A stretch of DNA of 64,000 bases, taken from the NCBI RefSeq assembly GCF_900155685.1, contig NZ_LT732547.1, positions 517,648 to 581,647 on the forward strand. Direction: 5' to 3'. Source of the stretch: Paenibacillus bouchesdurhonensis (lineage in GTDB: Bacteria > Bacillota > Bacilli > Paenibacillales > Paenibacillaceae). Both the position numbers and the translations under genes were made by a program. Of the stretch, positions 44,842 through 53,121 are shown in pieces (the stretch's first letter is position 1; the number at the start of each line of letters is the position of its first letter). The notes beneath the pieces were generated by a model. The model searched no databases. It saw only the letters and a program-made list of their open reading frames with translations, and had not been told where the DNA came from.

Positions 44842-44860
44842 CTCTTCTTCGCAGAGTATT

Positions 44861-44872
44861 AAGCGCTTTCAT
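44861..44872 (-). promoter_or_regulatory. Candidate cre (CcpA) site upstream of the kinase
   Basis: Minus-strand TGAAAGCGCTTA, a good match to the first 12 positions of the cre pattern, 20 bp before the kinase start. Confidence 0.5.
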
Positions 44873-45122
44873 TCGAGTGGGTAACACTACCATAACATGA
44901 ACGCTAGTCCGCAGACATAGCAGGTTAGACAGAAACAACGATTTTTACAGGTTTTTATGAGAATTTTACAGCTTTCCGTGCCTACTGAAAAGAAGTGAAC
45001 AGAAAAGTGAATGAACTGTGATAAAAAATGTATGCCCTTTCATTTTAAAATCAACTAGGATAAATGTAGAGATTCGAAATGCTGAATCCGGCATCAAAAT
45101 TAGATGAAAAGGGGACAAAAAC

Positions 45123-46466
45123 ATGAGAATGCGAAAATGGTTAGGGATCACTCTTGCTGCCGTACTCTTGCTCAGCATGCTGGCCGGCTGCTCCGGGAAC
45201 AGCGGAGGCAAGAATGCTAATGCGACGGAGCCGCCTGCCGCGAACAATAATGGAACCGCTGCCAATACGCCGTCTGAAAGCCCGATCACGTTGAAATGGG
45301 CTTTGTGGGATTGGGAAGCGACCGCTTATTACCAGCCGCTGATCGATGCATATAAAGCGAAGAACCCCAATGTGACGATCGAGTACGTGGATCTGGGCTC
45401 AACGGACTACATGACCATGCTCAGCACGCAGCTCTCCGGCGGAGCGGATCTCGATATTCTTACGGTAAAGGATATTCCGGGATATGCCAACCTCGTGAAA
45501 CAGAACCATTTGGAGCCGCTGAAAAAGTTTATGAGCGAGCAAAGCATCGACGTATCGCTTTATGGCGGTACGGTCGAGCAAATTCAAATGAACGATGAAG
45601 TGTATGCGCTTCCTTTCCGCAGCGACTTCTGGCTGATTTATTACAACAAGGATCTGTTCGATCAGGCAGGTGTTCCTTATCCGACGAATGATATGACGCT
45701 GGAGCAGTACGATGAGCTGGCGCGGAAAATGACGTCAGGCAGCGGCGCGAACAAAGTGTACGGTGCCCATTACCACACATGGCGCAGTGCGGTACAACTG
45801 TTCGGCATTCTGGATGGCCAGAACACCGTCGTTGACGGCGAATACGACTTCCTGAAACCGACCTATGAGCGCATTCTCAAGCAGCAGGAAGACGGAATCG
45901 TCATGGATTACGCCACCTTGAAGACGTCCAGCACCCACTACTCTGGGGTGTTCTACAACAACTCTGTTGCCATGATGAATATGGGCAGCTGGTTTATTGC
46001 GACGCAAATCGAGAAGGTCAAGAGCGGCGAGTCGCAGGCGACGAACTGGGGCATCGTGAAATACCCGCATCCGGAAGGCGTAGAACCAGGCACTACGCTG
46101 GGAACGATTACTTCGCTGGCGGTGAATAAGAAGTCGGCCAACAAGGAAGCTGCGCTAGACTTCATGAAATTCGTCACAGGTGAAGAAGGCGCAGCCGTTA
46201 TTGCCGCTACGGGCACCATTCCGGCGATCAAGAACGATGAAGTCGTCAATTCTATCGCTTCTGTCGAGGGATTCCCTGCGGATGAGGCGAGCAAGGAAGC
46301 GCTGACGACGGCGAAAACTTACTTGGAAATGCCGCTTCATGAGAAGAGTGCAGACATCGAGGTTATCTTGAACGAGGCGCATGACAGCATCATGACCAAA
46401 AATGCGACAATCGACAAAGGTCTCGCTGATATGAACACGCGGGTACAGCTTATTATAAACAATTAA
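45123..46466 (+). CDS. Sugar ABC transporter substrate-binding lipoprotein
   Basis: ATG 45123 follows AGGGG. The lipobox 'MLAGC' predicts lipid anchoring after a 22-residue signal. The mature 420 aa, with 'LKWALWDWEATAYYQPLIDA', 'PGYANLVKQNHLEPL', 'YALPFRSDFWLIYYNKDLFD' and 'ALDFMKFVTGEEGAAV', match family 1 extracellular solute-binding proteins that bind oligosaccharides. It is divergent from the YesMN pair and opens the utilisation operon. Confidence 0.93.
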   Translation: MRMRKWLGITLAAVLLLSMLAGCSGNSGGKNANATEPPAANNNGTAANTPSESPITLKWALWDWEATAYYQPLIDAYKAKNPNVTIEYVDLGSTDYMTMLSTQLSGGADLDILTVKDIPGYANLVKQNHLEPLKKFMSEQSIDVSLYGGTVEQIQMNDEVYALPFRSDFWLIYYNKDLFDQAGVPYPTNDMTLEQYDELARKMTSGSGANKVYGAHYHTWRSAVQLFGILDGQNTVVDGEYDFLKPTYERILKQQEDGIVMDYATLKTSSTHYSGVFYNNSVAMMNMGSWFIATQIEKVKSGESQATNWGIVKYPHPEGVEPGTTLGTITSLAVNKKSANKEAALDFMKFVTGEEGAAVIAATGTIPAIKNDEVVNSIASVEGFPADEASKEALTTAKTYLEMPLHEKSADIEVILNEAHDSIMTKNATIDKGLADMNTRVQLIINN

Positions 46467-46557
46467 GAATAGACACATAAATACCAGGGGGCGGGCTAAT
46501 GGCCTGCCCTTTGCCAAACCTTTAGAAAGCTAGCAGGTTAGGAGGAGGAGAGATGCT

Positions 46558-47496
46558 ATGCAGAACGAAACCGTAATACGAAACCATACGCCGAAAAAAA
46601 GCAGCATGACCAAGAAGGCGAAGGATCATCTGGTGGCCTACAGCTTTATCGCTCCCAATTTCATCGGCTTCGCCGTTTTTACGCTGGTGCCTATGGTCTT
46701 TGCCCTCATACTTGCCTTCGTGAAGTGGGACGGCGCCAATCCGATGGAATTCATCGGGATGAACAACTTCGTTCGTCTTTGGAAGGATCCCACCTTTCAT
46801 AAATCGTTATGGAATACGGTGATCTACACTGTGGGTGTCGTGCCGCTGACGATGGTATGCGCACTAGGGCTCGCGATTCTGCTCAATCAGAAAATATTCG
46901 GGCGAAACTTCATGCGGACGGTGTTCTTTTTCCCTTATGTAGCTTCGCTCGTAGCCGTCGCTGCAGTATGGAATTTTATTTTTAGCCCGACGATGGGACC
47001 CGTCAACAATATTCTGCATGCGATAACCGGGATTCCGATTGAGGAGCTGCCGCGCTGGGCCGCGGATAAAGACTGGGCAATGTTCACGGTCGTGCTGTTT
47101 ACTGTATGGAAGAACATGGGGTATTACATGGTGATTTATCTGGCTGGGCTTCAGGGCGTGAACCCCGAATTGTACGAAGCTGCCGAGCTGGACGGCGCGA
47201 ACGCCTGGCAAAGATTCCGCAATGTAACGATTCCGCAGCTTGCGCCTACGACTTTCTTTGTACTGATGATCCTGGTCATTAACTCGTTTAAGGTCTACGA
47301 TATTTTCATCAACCTGTTTGCCGGCGCGGATAATCAGTTGAATGACTCGACAAGGGTGCTCGTCTATCAAATTTACAACACGGCCTTCCGTTCCTTGGAT
47401 TACGGCTATGCAAGCGCGATGGCGATCGTATTATTCCTGCTCGTCCTCGGCATCACGCTAGTGCAGTTCCAGGGCGAGAAGAAGTATGGACAATAG
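46558..47496 (+). CDS. Sugar ABC permease, MalF/UgpA type
   Basis: Six membrane helices and the cytoplasmic EAA loop 'EAAELDGANAWQRFRNVTIP' place it with the first permease of carbohydrate uptake (CUT1) systems. A basic N-terminus precedes the first helix ('YSFIAPNFIGFAVF'). No ATPase is encoded in the operon; a shared MsmK-like ATPase elsewhere is usual. Confidence 0.93.
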   Translation: MQNETVIRNHTPKKSSMTKKAKDHLVAYSFIAPNFIGFAVFTLVPMVFALILAFVKWDGANPMEFIGMNNFVRLWKDPTFHKSLWNTVIYTVGVVPLTMVCALGLAILLNQKIFGRNFMRTVFFFPYVASLVAVAAVWNFIFSPTMGPVNNILHAITGIPIEELPRWAADKDWAMFTVVLFTVWKNMGYYMVIYLAGLQGVNPELYEAAELDGANAWQRFRNVTIPQLAPTTFFVLMILVINSFKVYDIFINLFAGADNQLNDSTRVLVYQIYNTAFRSLDYGYASAMAIVLFLLVLGITLVQFQGEKKYGQ

Positions 47497-47510
47497 GGGG
47501 ATTTACGGAT

Positions 47511-48350
47511 ATGGTAGGAGCAAATAAAGGAATTCAAATCGCTGCCAAAGCGTTTGCCTATGTCGTTCTGATCGTCGTCGTGTTGTGCATGCTTGTGCCT
47601 TACTTGTGGATGCTCTCATCCTCACTCAAGCTGAACAAGGACGTGTTCACCTTTCCGATGCAGTGGATTCCAGAGCTTCCGCGCTGGAGCAACTATCAGG
47701 AAATCTGGACGCGGATTCCGCTCGGCACGTTCATTTACAATACCGCCAAGCTGTCGATTATCGTCACGGTTTTGCAGATCCTGACATCGAGCTTTGCGGC
47801 CTATGCTTTCTCAAAACTGAATTTTACTGGTAAAAAAACGCTGTTCCTCGGGTACATTGCCACGATTGCGATTCCTTGGCAGGCTTACATGGTGCCGCAG
47901 TTCATCATGATGCGCTCAATGGGGCTGAACAACACCCACCTTGCGATCATCCTGCTCCAGGCGTTCTCGGCCTTCGGCGTCTTCCTGATGCGGCAGTTCT
48001 ACCAGAGTATCCCGGATGAGCTGTGCGAAGCGGCCCGGATCGATGGTCTTAGCGAATATGGCATCTGGGCGCGGATCATGCTGCCGTTGTCGAAGCCGGC
48101 ATTGTCGACCCTGACGATTTTTACCTTTGTGTCAACGTGGAATGACTTCCTGGGGCCTATGATTTATTTGACCAAAACCGAGCTGAAGACGATCCAAATC
48201 GGTCTGCGGATGTTCATCTCCCAGTATTCGGCGGAGTACGGCCTGATTATGGCCGCGAGCGTCGTGTCCATCATTCCGGTGCTGGTGGTGTTCCTGGCGC
48301 TGCAGAAATATTTCGTGCAGGGAGTCGCCTCTTCGGGCATTAAAGGATGA
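47511..48350 (+). CDS. Sugar ABC permease, MalG type
   Basis: Five to six helices and an EAA loop 'EAARIDGLSEYGIWARIMLP', with the usual 'VPYLWMLSSSLK' opening. It is 14 bp after the first permease, and the two form the channel for the imported oligosaccharide. Confidence 0.93.
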   Translation: MVGANKGIQIAAKAFAYVVLIVVVLCMLVPYLWMLSSSLKLNKDVFTFPMQWIPELPRWSNYQEIWTRIPLGTFIYNTAKLSIIVTVLQILTSSFAAYAFSKLNFTGKKTLFLGYIATIAIPWQAYMVPQFIMMRSMGLNNTHLAIILLQAFSAFGVFLMRQFYQSIPDELCEAARIDGLSEYGIWARIMLPLSKPALSTLTIFTFVSTWNDFLGPMIYLTKTELKTIQIGLRMFISQYSAEYGLIMAASVVSIIPVLVVFLALQKYFVQGVASSGIKG

Positions 48351-48377
48351 TGGGGTTGTAAGCGAATTCAATCGTCT

Positions 48378-48567
48378 TCAAGTGAATACAAGTGAAGTAC
48401 AAGTGAATACAAGCGGAATACAAGTGAGCACAAGTGAATATAAGCTAAATGTAATTGGGAAAAAGTGGATGCAAGCTAAATACAAGCTAAATACAAGCTA
48501 AATACAAGCTAAATACAAGATACAAGCGAAATACAAGCAAAAAAACACAGGCAAAATACAAGCAAAT
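48378..48567 (+). repeat. Degenerate 10-11-nt tandem repeats
   Basis: Repeated units ACAAGTGAAT, then four perfect CAAGCTAAATA copies from 48472, then ACAAGCGAAAT and relatives. The array fills most of the 245-bp gap between permease and DUF2264 genes, with no coding on either strand. The near-helical period would place repeats on one face of DNA. Confidence 0.85.
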
Positions 48568-48595
48568 ACCAGAGGAACGAAGGGGAAGATTGGTG

Positions 48596-50479
48596 ATGGG
48601 GAACGTCTCTCTTGGATATGAAAAGCTGGCGGACAATCCGCTGAAGACGCGCGATGATCTGGCCGCCGCCTTACATCAGCTGCTTGCGCCGCTTCGGCCT
48701 TGCTATAGCAAGGGGAAGGCCAGGCTGGAGATCGGTGCAACCGGAGCAAGCTATCCGGCTGCGGTTGCCGGGATGGAGGGCTTCTCCCGGGTGCTGTGGG
48801 GGCTGGTTCCGCTCCTAGCTGGCGGGGGCTCGAGCGATTTATGGGATATCGTACTTGAAGGGATCGAGAACGGAACAGATCCGGGACATGAGGAATACTG
48901 GGGCAAGGTGGACGATTATGATCAGCGGCTGGTCGAGATGGCTGTGTTTGGCTACGCGCTGGCGCTGATCCCGGACAAAATCTGGGAGCCGCTTGATGTG
49001 GAGGCAAGGAATAATCTCTATGCCTGGCTGAATCAAATCAACTCGCATCCTTGTCATGACTGCAACTGGCTGTTCTTCAATGTACTCGTGAATATTGGCT
49101 TCCGCAAAGCGGGACTGCCGTACGATGCCGGGCAGCTGGAGCAGAACCTGAATCGGCTCGACGTTTTTTATCTGGAGGAAGGCTGGTATAGCGATGGGGT
49201 AGGGGGGCATTGCGATTACTATGTGCCGTTTGCTTTCCATTATTATGGGTTGCTCTATGCTGGGCTGATGGAGCGGGAAGACCCCGATCGCTCTCACAGG
49301 TTCAAGCAGCGCGCGAATGAGTTCGCGTCCAGTTTCCTGGCCTGGTTCTCCCCGGATGGCTCAGCAGTTCCTTATGGACGAAGCTTATCTTATCGCTTCT
49401 CCCAGTCGGCCTTCTGGGGCGCAATGGCTTTTGCTGGGGCGGATAGTCTGCCGCTGGGCGTATTGAAAGGGCTCCTGCTGCGCAATTTGCGCTGGTGGTT
49501 TAGCCAGAGGATGGTGGATGCGGGCGGCATTCTAACGATCGGCTACGCTTACCCGAACCTTGTGATGGCGGAGAACTACAATTCGCCGGGTTCGCCGTAT
49601 TGGGCGCTGAAGACTTTTTTGCCGCTGGCTTTGCCTGCGGATCATCCTTTCTGGCAGGCCGAAGAGCTGCTGCTGCCGGAAATGGACGCATTGTCCGTTC
49701 AAAATCCGGCGCATCTCGTGCTGGCTCGGGACGAGGCGTCCGGGCATGTCGCGGCCTTTAACAGCGGTCATCGGGGCACGAACGAGCATACCCATACTTC
49801 GGCTAAATACGAAAAGTTTGTGTATTCTACCTGGTTTGGGTTCAGCGTGCCGCGTTCCGAATGGGGGTTGTCCCAAGGAGCCTTTGATTCCATGCTGGCT
49901 TTGAGTGAAGCCGGGGACAACCTCTACCGTGTCAGACGCCGCAACAACGAGACGATGATCCGGGATAATGTGCTCCATGCTGTGTGGAAGCCTTGGGCTG
50001 ACGTCGAGGTCAGTACCTGGCTTGTGGCCGGGCTTCCATGGCATATCCGGATTCACCGGATCGAGACGCTGCGCAGCTTGGATGCCGCCGAAGGAGGGTT
50101 CGCCCTCGGTATCGAAGCGCCGCCGCTGCAGCGCGTTGAGGCAAGCGAGGCTGCTGCTTCTAGCCCTTGGGGGATTAGCGGCGTGCGGAGCCTGCTGGGC
50201 TATGAGTCGGCAGGGCTGGTGTGGCCGAACGCCAACACGAATTTGCTGCGGGCGCGCACGGTGATTCCGACGCTGACTGCTTCGCTTGCGCCAGGGGTGC
50301 ACTGGCTCGTGTCGGCGGTGTATGGGGAGCCGGGTAAGGCGGGGGCAGTGGAAGAGTTGGATCAGGCGGATGCAAGCTTGGACGGCCTCCCGGAGATCGG
50401 GCTGAACGTCACGATCGGGGAAGGAGCTATTGCCATTCGGAGTCGCCGAGGGGAAGAGATCATAATCCCCCGTAATTGA
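48596..50479 (+). CDS. DUF2264 protein (candidate glycoside hydrolase)
   Basis: ATG 48596 has AGGGGAAG 7 bases upstream (TTG 48590 and GTG 48593 also in frame). 'NPLKTRDDLAAALHQLLAPL' at the N-terminus identifies DUF2264, an (alpha/alpha)-barrel family; 'DCNWLFFNVLVNIGFRKAGL' and 'YYVPFAFHYYGLLYAG' follow, with a C-terminal beta region. From memory, members have been assigned a beta-glucuronidase-type family (GH154), which would suit this lyase locus; treat as tentative. No signal peptide, so it acts inside the cell. Confidence 0.82.
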   Translation: MGNVSLGYEKLADNPLKTRDDLAAALHQLLAPLRPCYSKGKARLEIGATGASYPAAVAGMEGFSRVLWGLVPLLAGGGSSDLWDIVLEGIENGTDPGHEEYWGKVDDYDQRLVEMAVFGYALALIPDKIWEPLDVEARNNLYAWLNQINSHPCHDCNWLFFNVLVNIGFRKAGLPYDAGQLEQNLNRLDVFYLEEGWYSDGVGGHCDYYVPFAFHYYGLLYAGLMEREDPDRSHRFKQRANEFASSFLAWFSPDGSAVPYGRSLSYRFSQSAFWGAMAFAGADSLPLGVLKGLLLRNLRWWFSQRMVDAGGILTIGYAYPNLVMAENYNSPGSPYWALKTFLPLALPADHPFWQAEELLLPEMDALSVQNPAHLVLARDEASGHVAAFNSGHRGTNEHTHTSAKYEKFVYSTWFGFSVPRSEWGLSQGAFDSMLALSEAGDNLYRVRRRNNETMIRDNVLHAVWKPWADVEVSTWLVAGLPWHIRIHRIETLRSLDAAEGGFALGIEAPPLQRVEASEAAASSPWGISGVRSLLGYESAGLVWPNANTNLLRARTVIPTLTASLAPGVHWLVSAVYGEPGKAGAVEELDQADASLDGLPEIGLNVTIGEGAIAIRSRRGEEIIIPRN

Positions 50480-50737
50480 GAATAAGCCCAGCGGCTAGAA
50501 CGCAATGTTTGGATGAAGAGGATTCTATGATGCCATATAAGATGAACTAAGGAATGGGATGCAGACAAGGGAGAACAATGAATCCGAAGAAACGGAAAGC
50601 TTTCTGAGAGAAAGCGGGGCAATAGCGATTGCAGGAACATATGACGTAATTCCCCTACATCCATTTCAATAGTTCAACTTATATAAATGGATATATATAG
50701 CAGTTAGTTTCTATGACAAAGAAAAGAAAGCAGATTT

Positions 50738-50869
50738 AAATGGAATTCATGTTATTAGAAGAAGGGGAATTACCAATCATCCGCTGGGTTCTAGATTTTA
50801 GATGCATAAAATCCATCTACTCCCCTGAAACATTCGTTTAGAGCATAATTAGATACATGAATTCCATTT
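50738..50869. mobile_element. Foldback/MITE-like element, 132 bp
   Basis: Perfect 15-bp terminal inverted repeats, AAATGGAATTCATGT (50738-50752) and its complement (50855-50869), flanked on both sides by GATTT (50733-50737 and 50870-50874), as a 5-bp target duplication. Two inner inverted pairs (AGGGGA/TCCCCT and GATTTTA/TAAAATC) make it a nested foldback. It has no coding capacity. Confidence 0.6.
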
Positions 50870-50874
50870 GATTT

Positions 50875-51057
50875 ACGATACAGCTTATTAGGCATCTCAG
50901 TACGACAGCAGCTTGGTATACGCTTTTTAGTTTAAGGAATCTAAGTTTACGATATCTTGGTGTAAAACATACAAGTTCACGACATCTTGGTGCACGACAG
51001 CTAGGTGTACAGTTTATACAGATCTCAAATCCGTGTGATGGAAAGGAAAAGTGATGA
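50875..51057. other. Upstream region with imperfect CTTGGTGTA repeats
   Basis: Variants of TTTACGATATCTTGGTGTA recur near 50945-51010 (with TTCACGACATCTTGGTGCA and CGACAGCTAGGTGTAC). No gene is seen between 50480 and 51057 apart from the foldback element. They could be operator sites for the locus regulator or merely repeat drift. Confidence 0.5.
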
Positions 51058-53022
51058 ATGAAGCGGGTTGAGAAGATAACCAAACTATTGCCGGGAGAGG
51101 GAGAGTCCCTAGAGAACGCAGAGGCTTCAGAGAACGAAGAGTCCCTAGAGAACGCAGTGTCCCCAGAGTACGTAAAGTTCCCGGAGTACGCAGAGTCCCC
51201 AAAGTACACAGAGGCTCCTGAGCTGACAGAAATCGTGAGCAGAATGTCTCCAACTGGACTGCATTTATATTTTCCGGATGGCGATGCTCGACGGTTTTGG
51301 CGCAATGTACGAAACGGCGAGGAATATGCTGCGGATCTCGCCGAAATTAGGGCAGAACGGGATAGGCTGCGGGGGGCGGCATGGCCTGATCTCACGTATT
51401 CGCTCTTCTCTCAGTTTGCGCAGACGGGCTCCAGGCTGGCATATGAGCGGGCTTATTTTGAGCGGAGAAGACGGTTGAATACCTATGCTTTGTTATCGTT
51501 GTTGGAGCCGGAGTGCGAGGAGCACCATACGGAGCTGCTGGAGGCCATTTGGGGAGTATGCAGCGAGGTGAGCTGGTGCCTGCCAGCGCATGTCAGCCCG
51601 GAGCGGCCGCTTGCGGAGACCATTGACCTGTTTGCGGCAGAAACGGGATATACGTTAGCTGAGCTGAGCGTGCTGTTGGGCGACAGGCTGCCGGAGATGC
51701 TCCATGTGCATATCGCTGAACTCGTTTATGGACGGCTCCTGAAGCCTTTCGTTGAGAGTGGCCCCTATGAATGGGAGGAGGCGGAGCATAACTGGTCTGC
51801 CGTATGCGCCGGATCCATCGGCTCGGCAGCTCTTCTGCTGCTGGATGAAAATCAGGATCGGGAGCTTCTGGCACGGATTTTGGAGAAAACCCAGCATAGT
51901 ATGACCTGTTATCTAAAGGGCTTTGGGGATGACGGCGCCTGCCTGGAGGGGCTTGGATATTGGAACTATGGCTTCGGCTATTTCGTATATTACGCCGACC
52001 TGCTATACAAGCGCAGCAGGGGTGAATTGGACTGGTTTGCCCAGACAAAGGTTAAAACAATTGCCGGCTTCCAGCAGAAATGCTTCCTGGGCGGCAGCGC
52101 CGTAGTTAACTTCTCCGATGCATTGCCTTATGGAAGCGTGCATATCGGGCTTTCACGCTATATTTCCAGCACATATGCAAGCGTTCCGCCACCGCCATCC
52201 CGTCTGCGGGCGGACTACCGGGAGGATCATTGCAGCAGATGGGCGCCCGCGCTGCGGAATTTGCTCTGGCGGGGATTGTCAGCGGAAGTGCAGGACTGGG
52301 AACCGGGCGATTTTCTGCTGAAAGATGCAGGCTGGCTCATTTCCCGTACCGTCTCGCCGAAAGGTGTCTTTGGCTTTGCCGCCAAGGGAGGACATAACGA
52401 TGAGCCGCATAACCATAACGACCTTGGCCAGTTCATGCTGGCGGGAGATGGAGAGTTCTTCCTGTCCGATCTTGGCTGCGGGGAATATACGAAGGACTAT
52501 TTCGGCCTAGCCCGCTATACGTATGATTGCAACGGATCACAGGGTCATTCGGTTCCTATCATTAACGGCGGTCTGCAGATGGCCGGAAGAGCTAGAACCG
52601 CTTCTATACTGGAACAGACAAGCAGCGGGATGGAGACTCGGATGGCCGTAGAGCTGTCCAAGGCATATGATTGCGAGGCGTTGCTTTCCTTTAAGCGATC
52701 TTGGCTGTGGAGCAAGGAAGAGCTGCCGGATTTGGAGCTGCGAGATGTGTTTGCTTTTTCCAGCAAGCCGCTCACCTTAGTGGAACGATTTGTAACGCTG
52801 ATTCAACCGGAAGAATTGGGGGAAGGGCGTCTCCTGTTATCCCGCAGTGATCTCGCTTTGGAACTGGTTTATGACCAGCGGCAGCTTCAGGCTGAAGTAA
52901 AGGAGCGGATCTATCGCGATCATTTTGGGAAGGATCAGGTATGGTATACGCTGGATTTCCATGTATTACAACCGGAGCGGCATCTTGAACTGAGCTTTCT
53001 TTTTCAATTTATACGACAGTAA
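51058..53022 (+). CDS. Heparinase II/III-type polysaccharide lyase
   Basis: At 654 aa with no secretion signal. An N-terminal (alpha/alpha)-barrel (about 90-340) precedes a beta-sandwich with 'FGFAAKGGHNDEPHNHNDLG' and 'GDGEFFLSDLGCGEYT', the heparinase II/III signature. Such lyases cleave uronic-acid-containing glycans by beta-elimination, leaving unsaturated uronic ends that GH88 enzymes hydrolyse. Residues 16-55 consist of six 6-residue repeats (ESLENA, EASENE, ESLENA, VSPEYV, KFPEYA, ESPKYT), unlike the family and probably disordered; a start further downstream is possible, but no better binding site is evident. Confidence 0.85.
   Translation: MKRVEKITKLLPGEGESLENAEASENEESLENAVSPEYVKFPEYAESPKYTEAPELTEIVSRMSPTGLHLYFPDGDARRFWRNVRNGEEYAADLAEIRAERDRLRGAAWPDLTYSLFSQFAQTGSRLAYERAYFERRRRLNTYALLSLLEPECEEHHTELLEAIWGVCSEVSWCLPAHVSPERPLAETIDLFAAETGYTLAELSVLLGDRLPEMLHVHIAELVYGRLLKPFVESGPYEWEEAEHNWSAVCAGSIGSAALLLLDENQDRELLARILEKTQHSMTCYLKGFGDDGACLEGLGYWNYGFGYFVYYADLLYKRSRGELDWFAQTKVKTIAGFQQKCFLGGSAVVNFSDALPYGSVHIGLSRYISSTYASVPPPPSRLRADYREDHCSRWAPALRNLLWRGLSAEVQDWEPGDFLLKDAGWLISRTVSPKGVFGFAAKGGHNDEPHNHNDLGQFMLAGDGEFFLSDLGCGEYTKDYFGLARYTYDCNGSQGHSVPIINGGLQMAGRARTASILEQTSSGMETRMAVELSKAYDCEALLSFKRSWLWSKEELPDLELRDVFAFSSKPLTLVERFVTLIQPEELGEGRLLLSRSDLALELVYDQRQLQAEVKERIYRDHFGKDQVWYTLDFHVLQPERHLELSFLFQFIRQ
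51103..51222 (+). repeat. Intragenic 18-nt tandem repeat
   Basis: Six and a half in-frame 18-base units (first GAGTCCCTAGAGAACGCA, repeated exactly as unit three) encode the acidic hexapeptides at the lyase N-terminus. Confidence 0.9.
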
Positions 53023-53121
53023 GGCTGTTGGATTTGAAACTAAGCAGTGGCAAAAGCCCTCTTAGAGAAATAGCATCTAAATTATTAAAATGAAGCATCG
53101 AGGAGAGAGGAGAGCTACGGA

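Noticed and set aside
48378-48567. CRISPR array
   Set aside because: Units are only 10-11 nt, directly contiguous without spacers, and no cas genes are nearby.
49532-50302. 256-codon minus-strand frame opposite the DUF2264 gene
   Set aside because: It lies wholly antisense to a coherent family protein in GC-rich codons; its product is low-complexity Pro/Arg/Ala-rich with no motif or binding site.
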